The notes: generated by a model from the letters alone, not told the origin. Shown: positions 35,000 through 47,531, counted from the first letter of the stretch. The stretch: DNA of 64,000 nt from Pinus tabuliformis (GCA_031772625.1 CM062812.1:729156300-729220299), one strand, 5' to 3'. Made by a program: numbers and translations.

Positions 35000-36287
35000 A
35001 GCCTACACTAAACCTTGTAAAATGGACATATTTACAATGCTGAGGCCTGAAGGCCTTAAAAAATATAAATTTTCAAAAATTGCCCATTGACTGAGCCATC
35101 AAAAACTGTTTCTCCTTCCACACTTTGCAGCATGAAAGTGTTTGTTCCCTTGGATCTGAGCAATGACAAACAGTCCAGTCCACACAGCATCAAGCTTCCC
35201 ATGATTGCTTTTTTTTTTCTTTCAGTGCATCCCATTTGAGTACCAGGTCTCCAACTTGAAAATTGTCCCTCTTTGCCTTTCTGTCAAAGGCTTCCTTGAC
35301 TCTCATTTGATGTGCTGTAGACTTTTCAATCAGTTGATCCCTAATCTAATGTACTTCTGCCAAGTCAGTGATCCTCTTTTTCATGTCGTTTTCCTCACTC
35401 TGCTCTTCCTGCAAGAATTTAGCCACAGGGAGGGTCCACTAAATTGGGAATACGGCCTCAGTGCCATATACCAGCTCGAACAGAGAATTCCCTATGGATT
35501 TCTTGGCGGTTACCATGTCAGCCCACAATGCATACTTCAACTTGGAATCCCAATTCCTTTTGTTGTCCTCTAGCAAATTTTTTATTATCCTTATCAGGCT
35601 CTTATTTGATGATTCTGCTAGACCATTACCTTGAGGGTAATATGAGGTGGAATGAACTAGTTTAATGCCCATTGAGTCACACATGTCCACCAATTCTTTT
35701 GCCCTGAAGGCTGTTGCATTGTCTGTAATCAGTTTGTGTGGACAGCCAAACCTGGTGAACATATTTTCTATCAAGAACTTCATGACCACATGGTGGTCAG
35801 CTTTCTTGGTAGGGATGGCTTCAATCCATTTAGTGAAGTAGTCAGTGGCTACTAAAATCCATCTGTGTTGGCCACTAGAATGTGGATTGATTTTACCTAT
35901 GAAATCCAAACCCCACTGCTGAAAAGGGCCAGTAGCATGTATTGGCTTCAAGGGTAAGGATTTCAACTACTGTTTTCCTTCAAACCTCTGGCACCTGTCA
36001 CAAGATTTTACAAATGAAAAGACATCAGGAAAAAAAGTGGGCCAATAATACCCAGCTCTGAGGACTTTGTTGGATGTGGTCTTCTAATAGTGATGTCCTC
36101 CATAGATGTTGGAATGAAACTGATGCATGACCTCCATGGATTGCTCTTTGTCCAGACATCTTAAAAGGATTCTAGATGGATCCCTCCAGTAGAGCAGGTT
36201 TTCATGAATGCAATACTTGGCTGCTCTGAGCTTAATAGTTCTGGCTTGGCTTGAACTTAGGCCTAGAGGCACTTCTAGCTTCAGCAA
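35000..36287 (-). pseudogene. Ty3/gypsy integrase region
   Basis: The core shows GPFQQWGLDFIGKI, ATDYFTKWIEAIP, LITDNATAFRA and YYPQGNGLAESSNKSL, the D-D-E catalytic arrangement. The C-terminal part near 35205-35300 shows a FQVGDLVLK-like segment. The upstream block 36084-36287 lies where the zinc-binding part is expected. Confidence 0.85.
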
Positions 36288-36548
36288 AAATTGAACTATT
36301 GTAGAATACCATTCACAAAAGGCTAGATTTTCTACTAATTATTGGTTCTGCCATGGTTCAACTGTTTCTTCCCCTGTCTGTCTGTCATCTGAGCTTGTGC
36401 CTATCTAATTTATGTCCAGTGTTCTACAATTTTCTTCAACCATTAGCTTGGCAAGGCCTTGACCTCTCACAATCTTGGTGGGCTTTAGTTCTATGTTGAA
36501 CTCAATAAGCTTTGCAATCCATTTAGCCCTTCTTCCATCAACTTCTGG

Positions 36549-37680
36549 CTACGTTAGGACCTCTTTCACTGAAGCAGAGGGCACATATGCAATTACCTTG
36601 GAGTGCAAAATGTATATTCTGAAAGCTTTCAAGGATTTGATGAGAGCATAAGCCTGCTTTTCAATGATATCATATCTTAGTTCAGCATCCCTTAATGTTT
36701 TGCTGAAAAATGCCACTGGATGCTCTGAACCCTCGTCATCTTTTTGTAATAAGACTGCTGCAATTATGTCACTTGACGAAAAGGAGAAAATATGGAACTC
36801 CTTGCCATAGTCTGGGTTGATCAAAGTGTGAGCTTCCATAATAGCTCTTTTGATGGCTTCAAAAGATCTTCTTGTTGCATCAGTCCATTTGATCTCTGGC
36901 CCATTTTTTAGCATGGAGGTGATATGCTTTATCAATTCTGCAAAATTAGGAATGAACCTCCTTACAAAATTTATTTTTCCTAGAAAGGATTGGATGTCCT
37001 TTTTTGATCTTAGGACGGACAAGGGTTGTATTGCTTTCACTCTTTCTGGGTCAATCTTGACACCTGCAGCAGAAACAATGTGTCCTAACAACTTGCCCTC
37101 TTCTAAAGCAAACTATGACTCCTTAGGGTTCACTGATATCCCAAACCTTCTACATTTCAATAACACCTTCTTCAAATGTTGCAAATTATCTTGATGGTTG
37201 TTGGAGTATATTGCTTTATCATCTAGGTAGACAAGGACAAACTTGTCCTTCTCTCCTACAAACGCTATATCCATAGCACTCTGAAAGGTGGCTATATCCA
37301 TAGTGGTGAAAGAAGTATTTTCTTGGTCATCTGGATGCACAAAAACTTGATTATACCCTGAAAATCCATCCAGGAAAGACATGACTTTGGCTCTTGAGAC
37401 TTTCTGCAGCAGGTGCTCCATCTTGGGCAGAGGATAGTTGCCTTTCTTAGAGAATTTGTTGAGGTTCCTAAAATCAACGCACAGCCTGATTTCTCCACTT
37501 TTCTTCCTCACCACTACCAAGTTGGCTACCCATTTTGAATATCTCAGAGGAATTATGATTTTGGCAGCCATCAGCTTCTTGATTTCTTTTTCAATCAAAG
37601 GAAGGAGCAAAGTATTTATGGGTCTCAGCTTCTACTTGAAAGGAATGGTGTCTTTCTAGAATGGGATCTTGTGCTAGATG
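36549..37680 (-). pseudogene. Ty3/gypsy reverse transcriptase and its RNase H
   Basis: RT landmarks: MAAKIIIPLRYSKWVANLVV, GEIRLCVDFRNLNK, FLDGFSGYNQV and the active-site YLDD at about 37225. The thumb reads FLGKINFVRRFIPNFAEL. The RNase H that normally follows RT is also present (PVAFFSKTLRDAE, YDIIEKQAYAL). Together with the separate RNase H at 38175-38550 this gives two RNase H domains in one element. Confidence 0.87.
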
Positions 37681-38174
37681 ATCTTTCTGTCACAAGTTTT
37701 GAGGTCACTATACCCCCAGGAAAAGACATCAACAAATTGATTCATTAAGGTGCAGTACTCAAAAATTTGGGCAACAGACAAATGGGTGGACAAATTTATA
37801 TACTTTGGATGATCTGGACTCCCTATGTTATGCCTATGAACTGCAGATTGATCTTCTTTTTGGGAAATCTTATGAGGCACATCATTTTGGTCAAACATCT
37901 TCTCTAAAGGCACTAGCCCTTTAGGTATATGATTGGTAGGCAACTGAACAATGTTGTCTTGGCCAATTCTGTTCTTTAGCTGGGGTTGGGGACATTCCTC
38001 CAAGGTTTCATTCTCTTGATCAATTTGCATTTCAGAGAATTCATCAATGACTTGCAAAAACCTATTCACTTCATCATCATCCTCAAAAACTTTCCAGTGT
38101 TGGACATTATCAAGCAAGGATGGTCTGTATTTTATCTGGACTTCGTAAACCAATCTAAGGGGCATGGGAGGGAT

Positions 38175-38550
38175 GAACATGCTAGCAGACACAACAAGGG
38201 AATCAACGAGCTGATTTTTTACTCTAGGAATATATGAGATACAAAAATTATCAAAAGAATATTTGAGTCTCCATACCTCATCTCTGTATGCTTTCAGCCT
38301 TGGGTGCCTTGCTTGGAATGTTTTGTTCACTTGTTGAATGATGAGATCAGCATCTCCAAACACCCTTATGTCTTTGATTCCCATGTCTTTGGCAGCGTTT
38401 AAGCCCAATATCAGAGCCTCATACTCTGCTATATTGTTGGTGACCTAAAAAGTCAGTTTCAAAGACAGATGCGTGCTTTCTTTTTTTGGAGATACTATCA
38501 CCACTCCTGCTCCTGCAGTTTCCTTTGAACAAGCTCCATCAAATAACATC
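38175..38550 (-). pseudogene. Second RNase H, archaeal-like type, upstream of RT
   Basis: Motifs in order: MLFDGACSKETAGAGVVIVSP (first Asp), NNIAEYEALILGLNAAKDMG (Glu), IRVFGDADLIIQQV (second Asp) and NQLVDSL (last Asp). This is the pattern of the archaeal-like RNase H found as an extra domain in plant Tat-type gypsy elements. In those I know it usually lies after the RT-RNase H unit; here it is between protease and RT. After it comes an acidic linker and then the usual pre-RT segment (YCTLMNQFVDVFSWGYSDLKT). Confidence 0.8.
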
Positions 38551-38801
38551 TCCCAAGATTTTGTCCCTTCTTCTTCCATGGCTTGGCTGGCTGGTTTCTT
38601 GAGGTGCACCAAGGCCTTCTGGGATTCTTCAATTTGGAGAATACATGCCTCAAAATCAGTGTCCACAGCGTAAATAGGATCATTAGTGGGATTCTTCTCA
38701 TCACTTATAATATAGGCCAGTTGGGCTTCCCTGTATAATCTTCTGCTTTCCCTTCCAAAAACTGCGATTGCAGCATAAGATAAGTCATTTTGTAATTTCC
38801 T

Positions 38802-39176
38802 TCACAACCTCTTAATCCACCCTCTAGAAAGTAGCATACCAAACTTAGGGGGAACATCTGCTACCACAATATCCATCATCATGCTCTTCATGGGTAGCTG
38901 GGTTAAGGTGATGACTAAGTCTTTGATTAACCCCGGACACTTCACCTTCCTTGAATCAAAGGAGAATAAATCATGATAAGGTATGGTAATGTCAAGGCCT
39001 AACTCTTCCATGACAACTTTGGGCATCAGATTATGGCTGGCACTTGTGTCCAAAAGGCAGTTATGGAGGGTTTTGTCATAAATGGTCAAAGAGACATAAA
39101 ATGATGGGGAAATGTTATCTGCAGGTTCAGTCATTAGGCTAAGCACAACTGCAGGTTTATCATCTTGTAAATTCAC
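38802..39176 (-). pseudogene. Ty3/gypsy protease region
   Basis: A 124-codon block with a retropepsin-like core NCLLDTSASHNLMPK and a second half FGMLLSRGWIKRL. It lies between gag and the extra RNase H, the expected place for the protease. Confidence 0.75.
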
Positions 39177-39386
39177 ATAGTCATTGGAGGCTTGTGAGGT
39201 TTTTAGCTCAAGGGCATCAAGAATAGGTTGTCTAAAGACCTCACTCTTTGCAAGTTCTATCAGAGGTACAGATATTTTTAACTTCTGGACTTCTGATTCA
39301 AAACTGAAAGGGAAGGGGAACTTGTTAGGGCCTCTTACCTCTTGAGCTGGTGCTTTGAGGATGACTGGATCAGCTGCTGATTTTTT

Positions 39387-40415
39387 CTATTTGCTGATCT
39401 GCTGCTCTCTGGGGAAAACAGCTCTTTGGGCAAGATTCTCTTTGGCATTTCTCGTTCTTGACCTCAAGTTGTATCTTTGCTGGTCTTCAGTCTGTAGAGA
39501 AGCTTCTCTGTCCCACTCCTGACTGGTCTGTTCCTTGATTAATGACTCTTCATAGGCAGCCAATGTCAAAAAGGCAGCATCATCCTTGTCTTCCATGCAG
39601 TGAATCTCATCTTCTTCCTCAAGCCGTTCCTCCTCTATGACTATGTTTTGAAGAGGAGTCTTAACCCTTTGTTCTTCACTAGCCTCTTTGCCTCTTTGAA
39701 TGATCTGCAATTGTTCATTTTCTCTTCTGAATGGATTTGGATTTCTAGGAGCAAATGTGCTAGGCAGCCTTGCCTTCCCAGAACTCTGCTCAACCTTTAG
39801 CTTGGATATCTCAGCAGCCAATGACTCTATCATTTTAGTCATTTTATCTAATTTAGGCTCTGAAGATGAAGAAGAGGAAGAAGCCTCACCTCTCTGCCTC
39901 CTTCTATCAGTATGTCCTTTGAGTTTTTCTGTAGCCATGATATTAGATTCCACCTCTAAGGCTACATCTTGCATTTCAACTAGAGTAGAACATCTTCCTT
40001 CTCTTAACAGTAGGAAGAAATCGTAATCAAAGGCATTAGCATAGGTGAGTTTTGCAGAGGTGGGGGTAGGCTTCACTTTAGCTGGTATTTTGCTATACAT
40101 ATGGTTGAATCTTTTATTAAAGTCAGTCAATGATTCCCCATTTTCCCTTTTGTGGTTTCCAAACTCAGTATGATAGTATAGCAGGTCCTTCTTATCTACC
40201 CAATGCTTTAAAAACACATCATTTAATGCTTCAATGTCTACTATAGACCTAGGGGTGAACTCTCTGAACCACTTTCTAGCCTCTCCATCAAGGCTTTGGA
40301 CAAACAATCTCATCCACACATCATCTTCACTGATGTCTAGGTTATCAGCATAGCTATAAAATGACTCAAGGTGCTCTTCAGCTATTACTCCCTCTGTGCC
40401 AATGAACTTAGGCAT
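39387..40415 (-). pseudogene. Ty3/gypsy gag region
   Basis: A 342-codon block with the gypsy capsid pattern: PKFIGTEGVIAEEHLESF, MRLFVQSLDGEARKWF, FLKHWVDKKDLLYYHTEF and ESLTDFNKRFNHMYSKIP. The C-terminal half is Ser/Glu/Lys-rich without a clear zinc knuckle. A separate 111-codon open block upstream (40425-40760) may be the N-terminal extension. Confidence 0.85.
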
Positions 40416-41053
40416 GTATTTCTACTATTCTCCAGCAGGCATGCAATTCAAAGGAATAGGTAGAACCAGGGGTCCATACCTAGCAACTATGATTCTTTCC
40501 ATTTTAGTGGGTGCTTGCGGGCCTGCCTTGACTGGGGTAGATGGAAAGGTACTGGCAGTTTGAAAGGTAAGGGGTTGAGAAATGACTGACAAGGATAAAG
40601 GAATATGATGGACTATAGGGGAGGCTTTCTTTGGATTGAGATCCAAAGGGGAAATTATTGAAAAAGGAGCTTTATGAATCTCTGGGATTATTTCTTCACT
40701 GGTAATTCTAGGCTCTATAATTTCAAAATGAACATGCTTAGTTACATTCCTCTCTTCCAAAGATACATAAGATTGTTTGGGATTACCTGATCCTGATGCT
40801 CCTTTCTGAACGATCTTTTTCTACTTAACAATCTTATCAGGGTCAGGCATTAGGTTAGCTGGTGATTTCTAAGGATTTCTCTGAGTATGCCTCACAAACT
40901 GAGCCAGGACTATGATGTGGAGTCGCCAAAAGGTTGGTCCTCGAGTAGAGTTGCCAAATAGATGATTACAACTGAAAATGTGTCCAGACTTTGTCTATCA
41001 TCAAAGCTGGATTTGTGTCGTTCTCCTAGGGAAGCTGAGCTTCAATCTCCTCT

Positions 41054-41070
41054 CCCCAGCAATGGCACCA
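41054..41070 (-). other. Primer-binding site of the long Ty3/gypsy fossil
   Basis: On the minus strand this reads TGGTGCCATTGCTGGGG, four bases inside the LTR end. The form resembles the TGGCGCC...GCCGGGG primer sites of Athila/Tat-type elements; I do not assign the tRNA. Confidence 0.7.
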
Positions 41071-41074
41071 ATTA

Positions 41075-42389
41075 TGTTAGGATTCTAAGAAACTCTCCTA
41101 GGTTGTAGCTCGGAGATGCCTGGTAACATATAAATTCAACCATTGTTGCAAGTTTAATGGAAGGAATGATGGTTTAGTTCAAGCCAGATAACCACTTCTA
41201 CTTTTTTTCACTCCAGAAATACGTGAATACCCCCAGACTACAAGGCTTTAGACCACCAATTGCTCACAGTTTTAGATATAATATAAATATGGAGAATACT
41301 AACCACACCAGCAGATGCACGATACCATGTGATGGCCGCTTGCAACTAGTAAAGAAGTCTGTAAATCTATTCTACTAATGCAAAGACACGATGACAACTC
41401 TCCTGCATTAGATAGAAAGAAACTTGGGCCACCTATTCAATGATGCATACAAGATTCTAACACAGAGATAGGATGACAGCTATCTAGTGTTAAACCTCAA
41501 AGATCAAGAACATAGCATATCAGGCACAGCTTAGAACAGAGGAAAATGGAAAGTGAGCAGTTAACAACAAAAGAAGCTTGTATTAGCTGAAAATGAAGAC
41601 GAGACACTGCAAGTGACAAAATATCTACAGTCTCCAAAAGTTGAACTTTACATCAAATGCCAACCTTGATTACATCTTGTTTATAGGTATTTATATATTT
41701 TCATTACAAGAGCACTTGGCCATTTTAGGTATGGAGGGGTCATAATTTACCACCAACCGCATTTAACTACCTGATGGAGTCTCTCAGTGTGTTTGCTTGC
41801 TTTAGTGAATGAATCTGATCTGCTCAGGTGCTGTGCTGTCCCTTTTGGCCGTTGGAGTGCTCGTACCAGTGGATTCCATAACTAATAAATTCGGTTACAG
41901 GCTCGTGCTTGTCCTTTTCTCCCTTGGCCATGCCTTTTGTTAAATATGGTGGTCGTGAGCTTGACTGTGACTAGTACTGGAAAGTTGGTCATCTCCTTAC
42001 TTGAGCAAACAGTATGGTCTGAGGGCATGGAATGTACGAGCGAGTGTATGATTTGGGTGAGCAGGAATAATGGTCGTCAGATCGAGGAAACAAACGACGA
42101 AGATGGCTCGGTGGAGGCTATCGGCTGAGGTGAGAGTGGGGTGAGTCGGAGCCGTCAGATATTCAACGGGAAGATCGGATGGTGATCAGGCTAAGGAGCT
42201 CCGCGGTCGTTTAACAAGCGTGGGCAGTCTAGATGGGCGGTAATGGTATTCATCACACTGCTTTCAGGCCCTAAGCAGTAAAATCCAAAGGTCGCACGAT
42301 TCCATTCAGCGATCGACACGTAGTGGCGGACGAGAGAGAAAACCGCTCTCATCGCACGCTAATGTTTGATTGAGTTTTGGACGCGGCGA
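41075..42389 (-). repeat. 5' LTR of the long Ty3/gypsy fossil, outer end missing
   Basis: Starts TGTTAGGATTC on the plus strand and matches 33197-34498. About 380 bp corresponding to 34499-34876 are absent here. Sequence homologous to the absent part occurs in opposite orientation at 48179-48608. Confidence 0.85.
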
Positions 42390-44403
42390 TTAGGATGAGA
42401 AGTGGCCACATAAAATACAATATGCATATATCTCATGCATAAGCATTATTCAAATTTTATATTGGAATATTAGAGTGGAATGTTATTGAATTTTTATGTC
42501 ATTAAAAGGTTTTTTATATGTAGCGAAGGTTGATTAGATTCTTCACACTTGCCACGCTTCCCTTTCTTTACTCAGTTGAGATGATCGGTGGTTAGGTGTA
42601 AACACTGTTCCAAGTGTTATGTTAACTCATGGTTTTGCTACTCAACGATCTGGAATGTTAGTACCTGTGCTACAATCTAATTGGTCAATTGGTCAGGTCC
42701 ATCGATCAGCGTTTGAACATTGGTGACCCTATGAGGGGAAGGTAAGGGGTAATAGTTCCAATATCACCTATATGTCCTCAGTATCCACAAGATATGGAGG
42801 GTCAATGCCCAAAGAACGAAAAGAGAAACAAAAGTAAATCAAAATGCATCGATATAGTCAAACTATAGGTCCATGACTAACATTAGTCAGTCAGGTCCAT
42901 CGATCAACATCTGAACATTATCGTACAATATATGAGAGGAGTAAGGGGTGAGAGTGCGAGTAGGATTGATCTCTCTGCTGTGATCTATAAAGATTGAGGG
43001 GAAATGTCCAAAGAAGGAAAAGTGAAAGATAAGTAAATCAGAATCCATCAAGGCATGTCTCAAAGTGATGGAGGTTTGTCGAAGACCAAAAGCGTTCCAA
43101 TATCTATCTAGAAAATCTTTGAAATTGCTGGTAAAATGAAAATATCAAGCCATATTTGATTACATCCTCCTTTCTACTGGTTTTGATTATGAAGCCTTGG
43201 TATATGCAGGGGGCTAAAAAATGTACCCACAAAACTAAGGTCGTAGCATAAAAAGTGAGGTAGTAGCATTAAAAAAAAAGGAAAAAAGCAACAAAAACAA
43301 AACAAATCAAAGCCATCGAAAGGTAGATGTGAATGAGATGGAGTGGAGAGTGTGACAGCTCTAAAAAATAGGTGTACTTTATTTCACATTTACAATCTCT
43401 CCCTATTGATCATGTTAAGATTTTGTGAAAATAAAACTTTCTCAAGTTACTTTTTAATGTGTGATAGTGTGTGATAAAGAGAATTATATGGAGAAAAAGA
43501 AAAAAAACGCAAGTCTTTTGTTAAAACATGTACGGATAAATGAATATTGAACACTAGCTATACTCTTTAATCATATTATTGTTAATTATTTAATATATTT
43601 AAGTGAAATCGATACAAGAATGTGATGATATTCATTAGAACAAACAAGTATTCAGTTTTGGGTATAACCATTTACATAATATACATAAACAATATGTCCT
43701 ATACAAAAATTTCGAATATACAACTGAAGTATAAGTAACAATGCATACATTTTTCTTCACTATACACTATTCTGAGTAAGGCCAAAAAGAAATTTAGAAT
43801 GCAAGCATAAAGGAATGGATTACTGTCTATTGCATTGGGAGTTTTGGATTTTGACGAAGCAAGTCTTTAAGAGTAATGGGATCATTAATTGGAGGATTGC
43901 ACATAAAATTTTGGAAAACATTAGATTATAGAGGGAAAATGCAACAGCGATGGACAATTCCTCTACTTATTGTCGCTCCCTCGGTTTTATGGAGAAAAAA
44001 AGGAAGATGTAGAGCATAAAGGCGCTGAGGCATCAAACCAAATTGTATATGGGACAACTCGTTATATGTACCCAAATATGTATGAAGAGGAAGATTGCGC
44101 TGACATGTTGTGATATCTTATTATAATAAGAGTAGTGTGAGGGATGAAGTGTTGAGAAAATGAAGGAGCGAGCATGTAATAATCGTCATCTAGCATCTAA
44201 AGATCTAGTACCTGAATGAATGATTGAATTAATAGGTGTTCGGTAAGCCATTATGCAGGTTTGAAGAAGCAGGGACAAACTAGGGTTCACAGACACGTGA
44301 AAGGACAAGTTAGGGTTCACAAACACCAAAATTATTAGATTAATGCTAACTAAGAGTTAGGATTACTGAGTTAAAATTAAATGTATATCATATTGCATTT
44401 ATT
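42390..44403. other. Gene-free stretch with an old duplication
   Basis: No coding region or transposon ends are visible. A ~198-bp unit containing CAGGTCCATCGATCA, GAGG, AAGTAAATCA and GATCT-type text occurs at about 42690-42865 and 42888-43062 in diverged form. The remainder is AT-rich and featureless. Confidence 0.45.
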
Positions 44404-46215
44404 TGTTGGAAGTAATGCTTCCATGTCATGTGTTCCATGTGTCTTACAAGTTATCAATGAGTATTCTGAGGTGTTATTCTAGATGTGGTTGTTTCCCATG
44501 TGTCTGAGTTGTAATTGTGAATCCCAAGGAGCCAATCTAAAAGTAGTCAGTTTCCTATGCGTGAGTTGTAATAGCTATCTAGATGTGTCGTTGTCAGTGA
44601 TCTAGATACTACAAATATGTAACTCTTGAGATCAATAAAATATATGGTGTTTGGAGTTGTGTTTAATCGATCTCTCTCGCTCTCTTTCATATTTATAACA
44701 TGTTTTTAGAGTCAGTACTAGCTTGACTCCCTCAAGGGAGGGCGAGGAATATGTGAGAGATCCTGAGTGTTATTATTTTTGTACATATTAGTATAGATGT
44801 GTGAGAGTTTATTTTTAGCGTGAATCTTTTTTGTGATCCTATGTGCCTAGATATGTTTATTTGTTTGCAGCTTCTTCAAGCATCGTTAGATCTTTTCGTT
44901 CTTTTGCTCTATGTAGAGTTTTGTTTGTGCTTATTTGCCCAGAACCTGCAAAGGAGCTAAATTCATGCCTGCATGGTTTTGTCAGAGTTGTGTGCACTAT
45001 CATATTATAAATCTACAAAATCATGCCCACGTACATGCAGCTCCACGGATGTGAGTTTGAGATCTAGGCGAAGGAGTTTCAAGTGACCAATGCTATATGT
45101 CGAAAGTGTAAAATTTGGAGGTAGATATCAAGTTTTTGTTTTTGCGGCGAAGGGATCTCTAAATCAAATGTTTATGTTGCAATCTTGCTCCGATCTCAAA
45201 TTTTGGAGTTTGCATTTTAAACATATTGAGTTTGGTCATTTCAATATGTGAGTGTAAGTTTGTTGGAATTGATCACTCTAACAAATGATACTTTGTGAAG
45301 ACGAGAAAGCTCCAAGATAAAGATTGAACCGGATGAACAACTTTTGACATGTGCTAAGAAGGGACATGGTGACTTTTCTATGCCTAGATGACAGCTAATA
45401 GTTTGATGATTATTGGGTTTGTAGTTGTGATATGTCTTTGTCAAGAAGTTTTCTATTTCTTTCAATTCTGGTTATAAAAAGTGTTGGTGGTTCTTAAGCT
45501 GGAAGCCTTGGTGTCTGAAACATCAATTCTTGTGTAAGGTCGAGTTGTTTGAACAACTCTTGAACACATTTAGTATCGAGACCTCCATTCTATCAACTGA
45601 TGGATAGTCAAAAGAGAAACATCCGACAGATGGTGGTTGGTCCATAAGATGGTTCATTACTTGACAACTCTTATTGCGGTAGCCCCGACGAGCCAAGTTG
45701 TCAATATTGTTGATCCTGCAAAGTTCATCAATGATGGTCAAAGGTGGTTATGTTTTAAATGGAGGTCAAGTGACAGCTCAAAGATCTGGTGGTGAAAGAG
45801 TAGTGTTTGTGAGTTTCCAAAGTGGATGTGGGTGCTGATGAAGACTAGTCATACATATATTTATTTATTGTTGTAATATGTTTTCCATGTAAGCATTAAG
45901 GGAGGGTGTTGGAAGTAATGCTTCCATGTCATGTGTTCCATGTGTATTACAAGTTGTCAGTGAGTATTCTGAGGTGTTATTCTAGATGTGGTTGTTTCCC
46001 ATGTGTATGAGTTGTAATTGTGAATCTCAAGGAGTCAATCTAGAAGTTGTTATTTCTTTATGTGTGCGAGTTGTCTATGCATTATAGATCTACCTTCTTC
46101 AAATCTTATCATCTAAAAATCGATGATCTAATTCTTATATATGTAATCAATAAAAAAGTGTATGTAATTTGTTGTTGTGTATAATCTCTCTTAACTCTTT
46201 TCTATTTTTTTTAAT
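44404..46215 (+). mobile_element. Small non-coding LTR element (TRIM/LARD-like, probably copia-derived)
   Basis: A 297-bp LTR (44404-44700, TGTTGGAAGTAATGC to TTTATAACA) recurs at 45907 to about 46215 after a purine tract AAGGGAGGG. A diverged primer site (TTTTTAGAGTCAG) follows the first LTR. The 1.2-kb interior has no recognisable gag or pol. The LTRs differ noticeably in their last third, so it is old. A target duplication could not be resolved in the T-rich flanks. Confidence 0.65.
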
Positions 46216-46480
46216 AATATTTTATTTAAACCTTATGTTTCAACCTAAACATAAAATTCACAAAACCAGCAATAAAATTCGCCAAGCCTGTATTAAGACT
46301 CCTTATTGGTTGTCGAATAAAAAAAATTAAATCATTTTAAATAGAATGTTTCCTGAAAAAATTGATTAAATTGAGTAACACGGAAAAAGCCAAAATAATT
46401 AATAGGGGTGAGCCATTTATCGATCGATATATACCTAGCCGTCGGAAGGTATAATAAATATTCGGCTCATGGCATAATTG

Positions 46481-46696
46481 TTAGCGTATGTTTGGTCCAT
46501 TAAAGAAGAGTCTAAATGTTCACGTCATCATTTAAAGGTAATATTTATAAATTATATGGTTTATGAGTATGGTTTATATAATAAGAGATTAGCGTATGTT
46601 TGGTCCATTAAAGAAGAGTCTAAATGTTCACGTCATCATTTAAAGGTAATATTTATAAATTATATGGTTTATGAGTATGGTTTATATAATAAGAGA
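46481..46696 (+). repeat. Perfect tandem duplication of 108 bp
   Basis: Two identical 108-bp units (46481-46588 and 46589-46696), each starting TTAGCGTATGTTTGG and ending AATAAGAGA. Because 108 is 36 codons, an 80-codon open frame (46478-46720) reads straight through with a repeated 36-residue unit. No known protein is suggested. The perfect identity means a very recent event. Confidence 0.95.
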
Positions 46697-46867
46697 TGTT
46701 TTATGATGGAGTTTTTATAAGTATAAGTTAATTAGCTAATTTTAAATATTTTAGAAATAAAAGAAATTTTTATTAAATTAAAGTTTAAAGGATAAGATAG
46801 AGTTATCTAAATCATAAATATTATTAAAAATAATAAAATCTTATTTTGTAAGGGAATTTATTTTCCT

Positions 46868-47080
46868 ATACATAGTACATATGTCCCATTCCAAAGTTTT
46901 ATGCATTGATGATATGTTTTTTTGTTTGGGAATAAAAAGAGTTACTTCTAAGTCGCATTATTATAATTTTAGATGTACATATGTCCCATTCCAAAGTTTT
47001 ATGCATTGATGATATGTTTTTTGTTTGGGAATAAAAAGAGTTACTTCTAAGTCGCATTATTATAATTTTAGATGTAGATG
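46868..47080 (+). repeat. Near-perfect tandem duplication of ~106 bp
   Basis: The unit ACATATGTCCCATTCC to ATTATAATTTTAGATGT occurs at about 46868-46974 and 46975-47079, differing by about one base in a T run. Confidence 0.9.
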
Positions 47081-47531
47081 AAATATTATATAAAATGGAA
47101 TGTGCTTAGCCTTTTTACCTACAATTATTTATGTGTGGATGGCTTTTATGGTAATTATGATTACAAACATTAAATCTGTACATTACTATTTGATAGGTTT
47201 AATATAATTTGATTATTTTAGATGTAGATGAAATATTATATAAAATGGAATAGGCTTAAGCTTTTTTACCTACAATTATTTATGTGTGGATTGTGCATCA
47301 ATATTTTCATGGTAATTATGATGACAAACATTAAATCTGTACATTATTTATTGATAGGATTAATATAATTTGATGATTTAGATGTAGATGAAATATTATA
47401 TAAAATGGAATATGGTTAGCTTTTCTGCCTACAATTATTTATGTGTGGATTGTGAATCAATATTTTCATGGTACTTATGATTACAGACTTTAAATCTGTA
47501 CATTATTATTTGATAAGATTAATATAATTTG
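47062..47531 (+). repeat. Three tandem copies of a ~155-bp unit
   Basis: Units begin TTAGATGTAGATGAAATATT near 47071, 47218 and 47378 and continue through TTATGTGTGGAT, TTATGATTACA, TTAAATCTGTACATTA and TTAATATAATTTGAT. The first unit has a shortened middle. The same unit is single (and interrupted) at 26080-27340. Confidence 0.85.

Larger units (their letters stand above)
33197..42389 (-). mobile_element. Ty3/gypsy fossil with 1.68-kb LTR and an RNase H before RT
   Basis: On the minus strand: 5' LTR 41075-42389 (outer part missing), primer site 41054-41070, gag 39387-40415, protease 38802-39176, an RNase H of the second (archaeal-like) type 38175-38550, RT and its own RNase H 36549-37680, integrase about 35000-36287, polypurine tract about 34877-34892 and 3' LTR 33197-34876. 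All main domains can be named, but the frames are broken at several places, so it is a fossil. LTR difference is about 6-7% in the part compared, older than the Tat-like element. It inserted into dispersed repeat B. Confidence 0.88.

Noticed and set aside
46481-47531. CRISPR-like array of direct repeats
   Set aside because: The repeats are long, directly adjacent, of three different kinds and without unique spacers, in a plant-type genome. They are tandem duplications.
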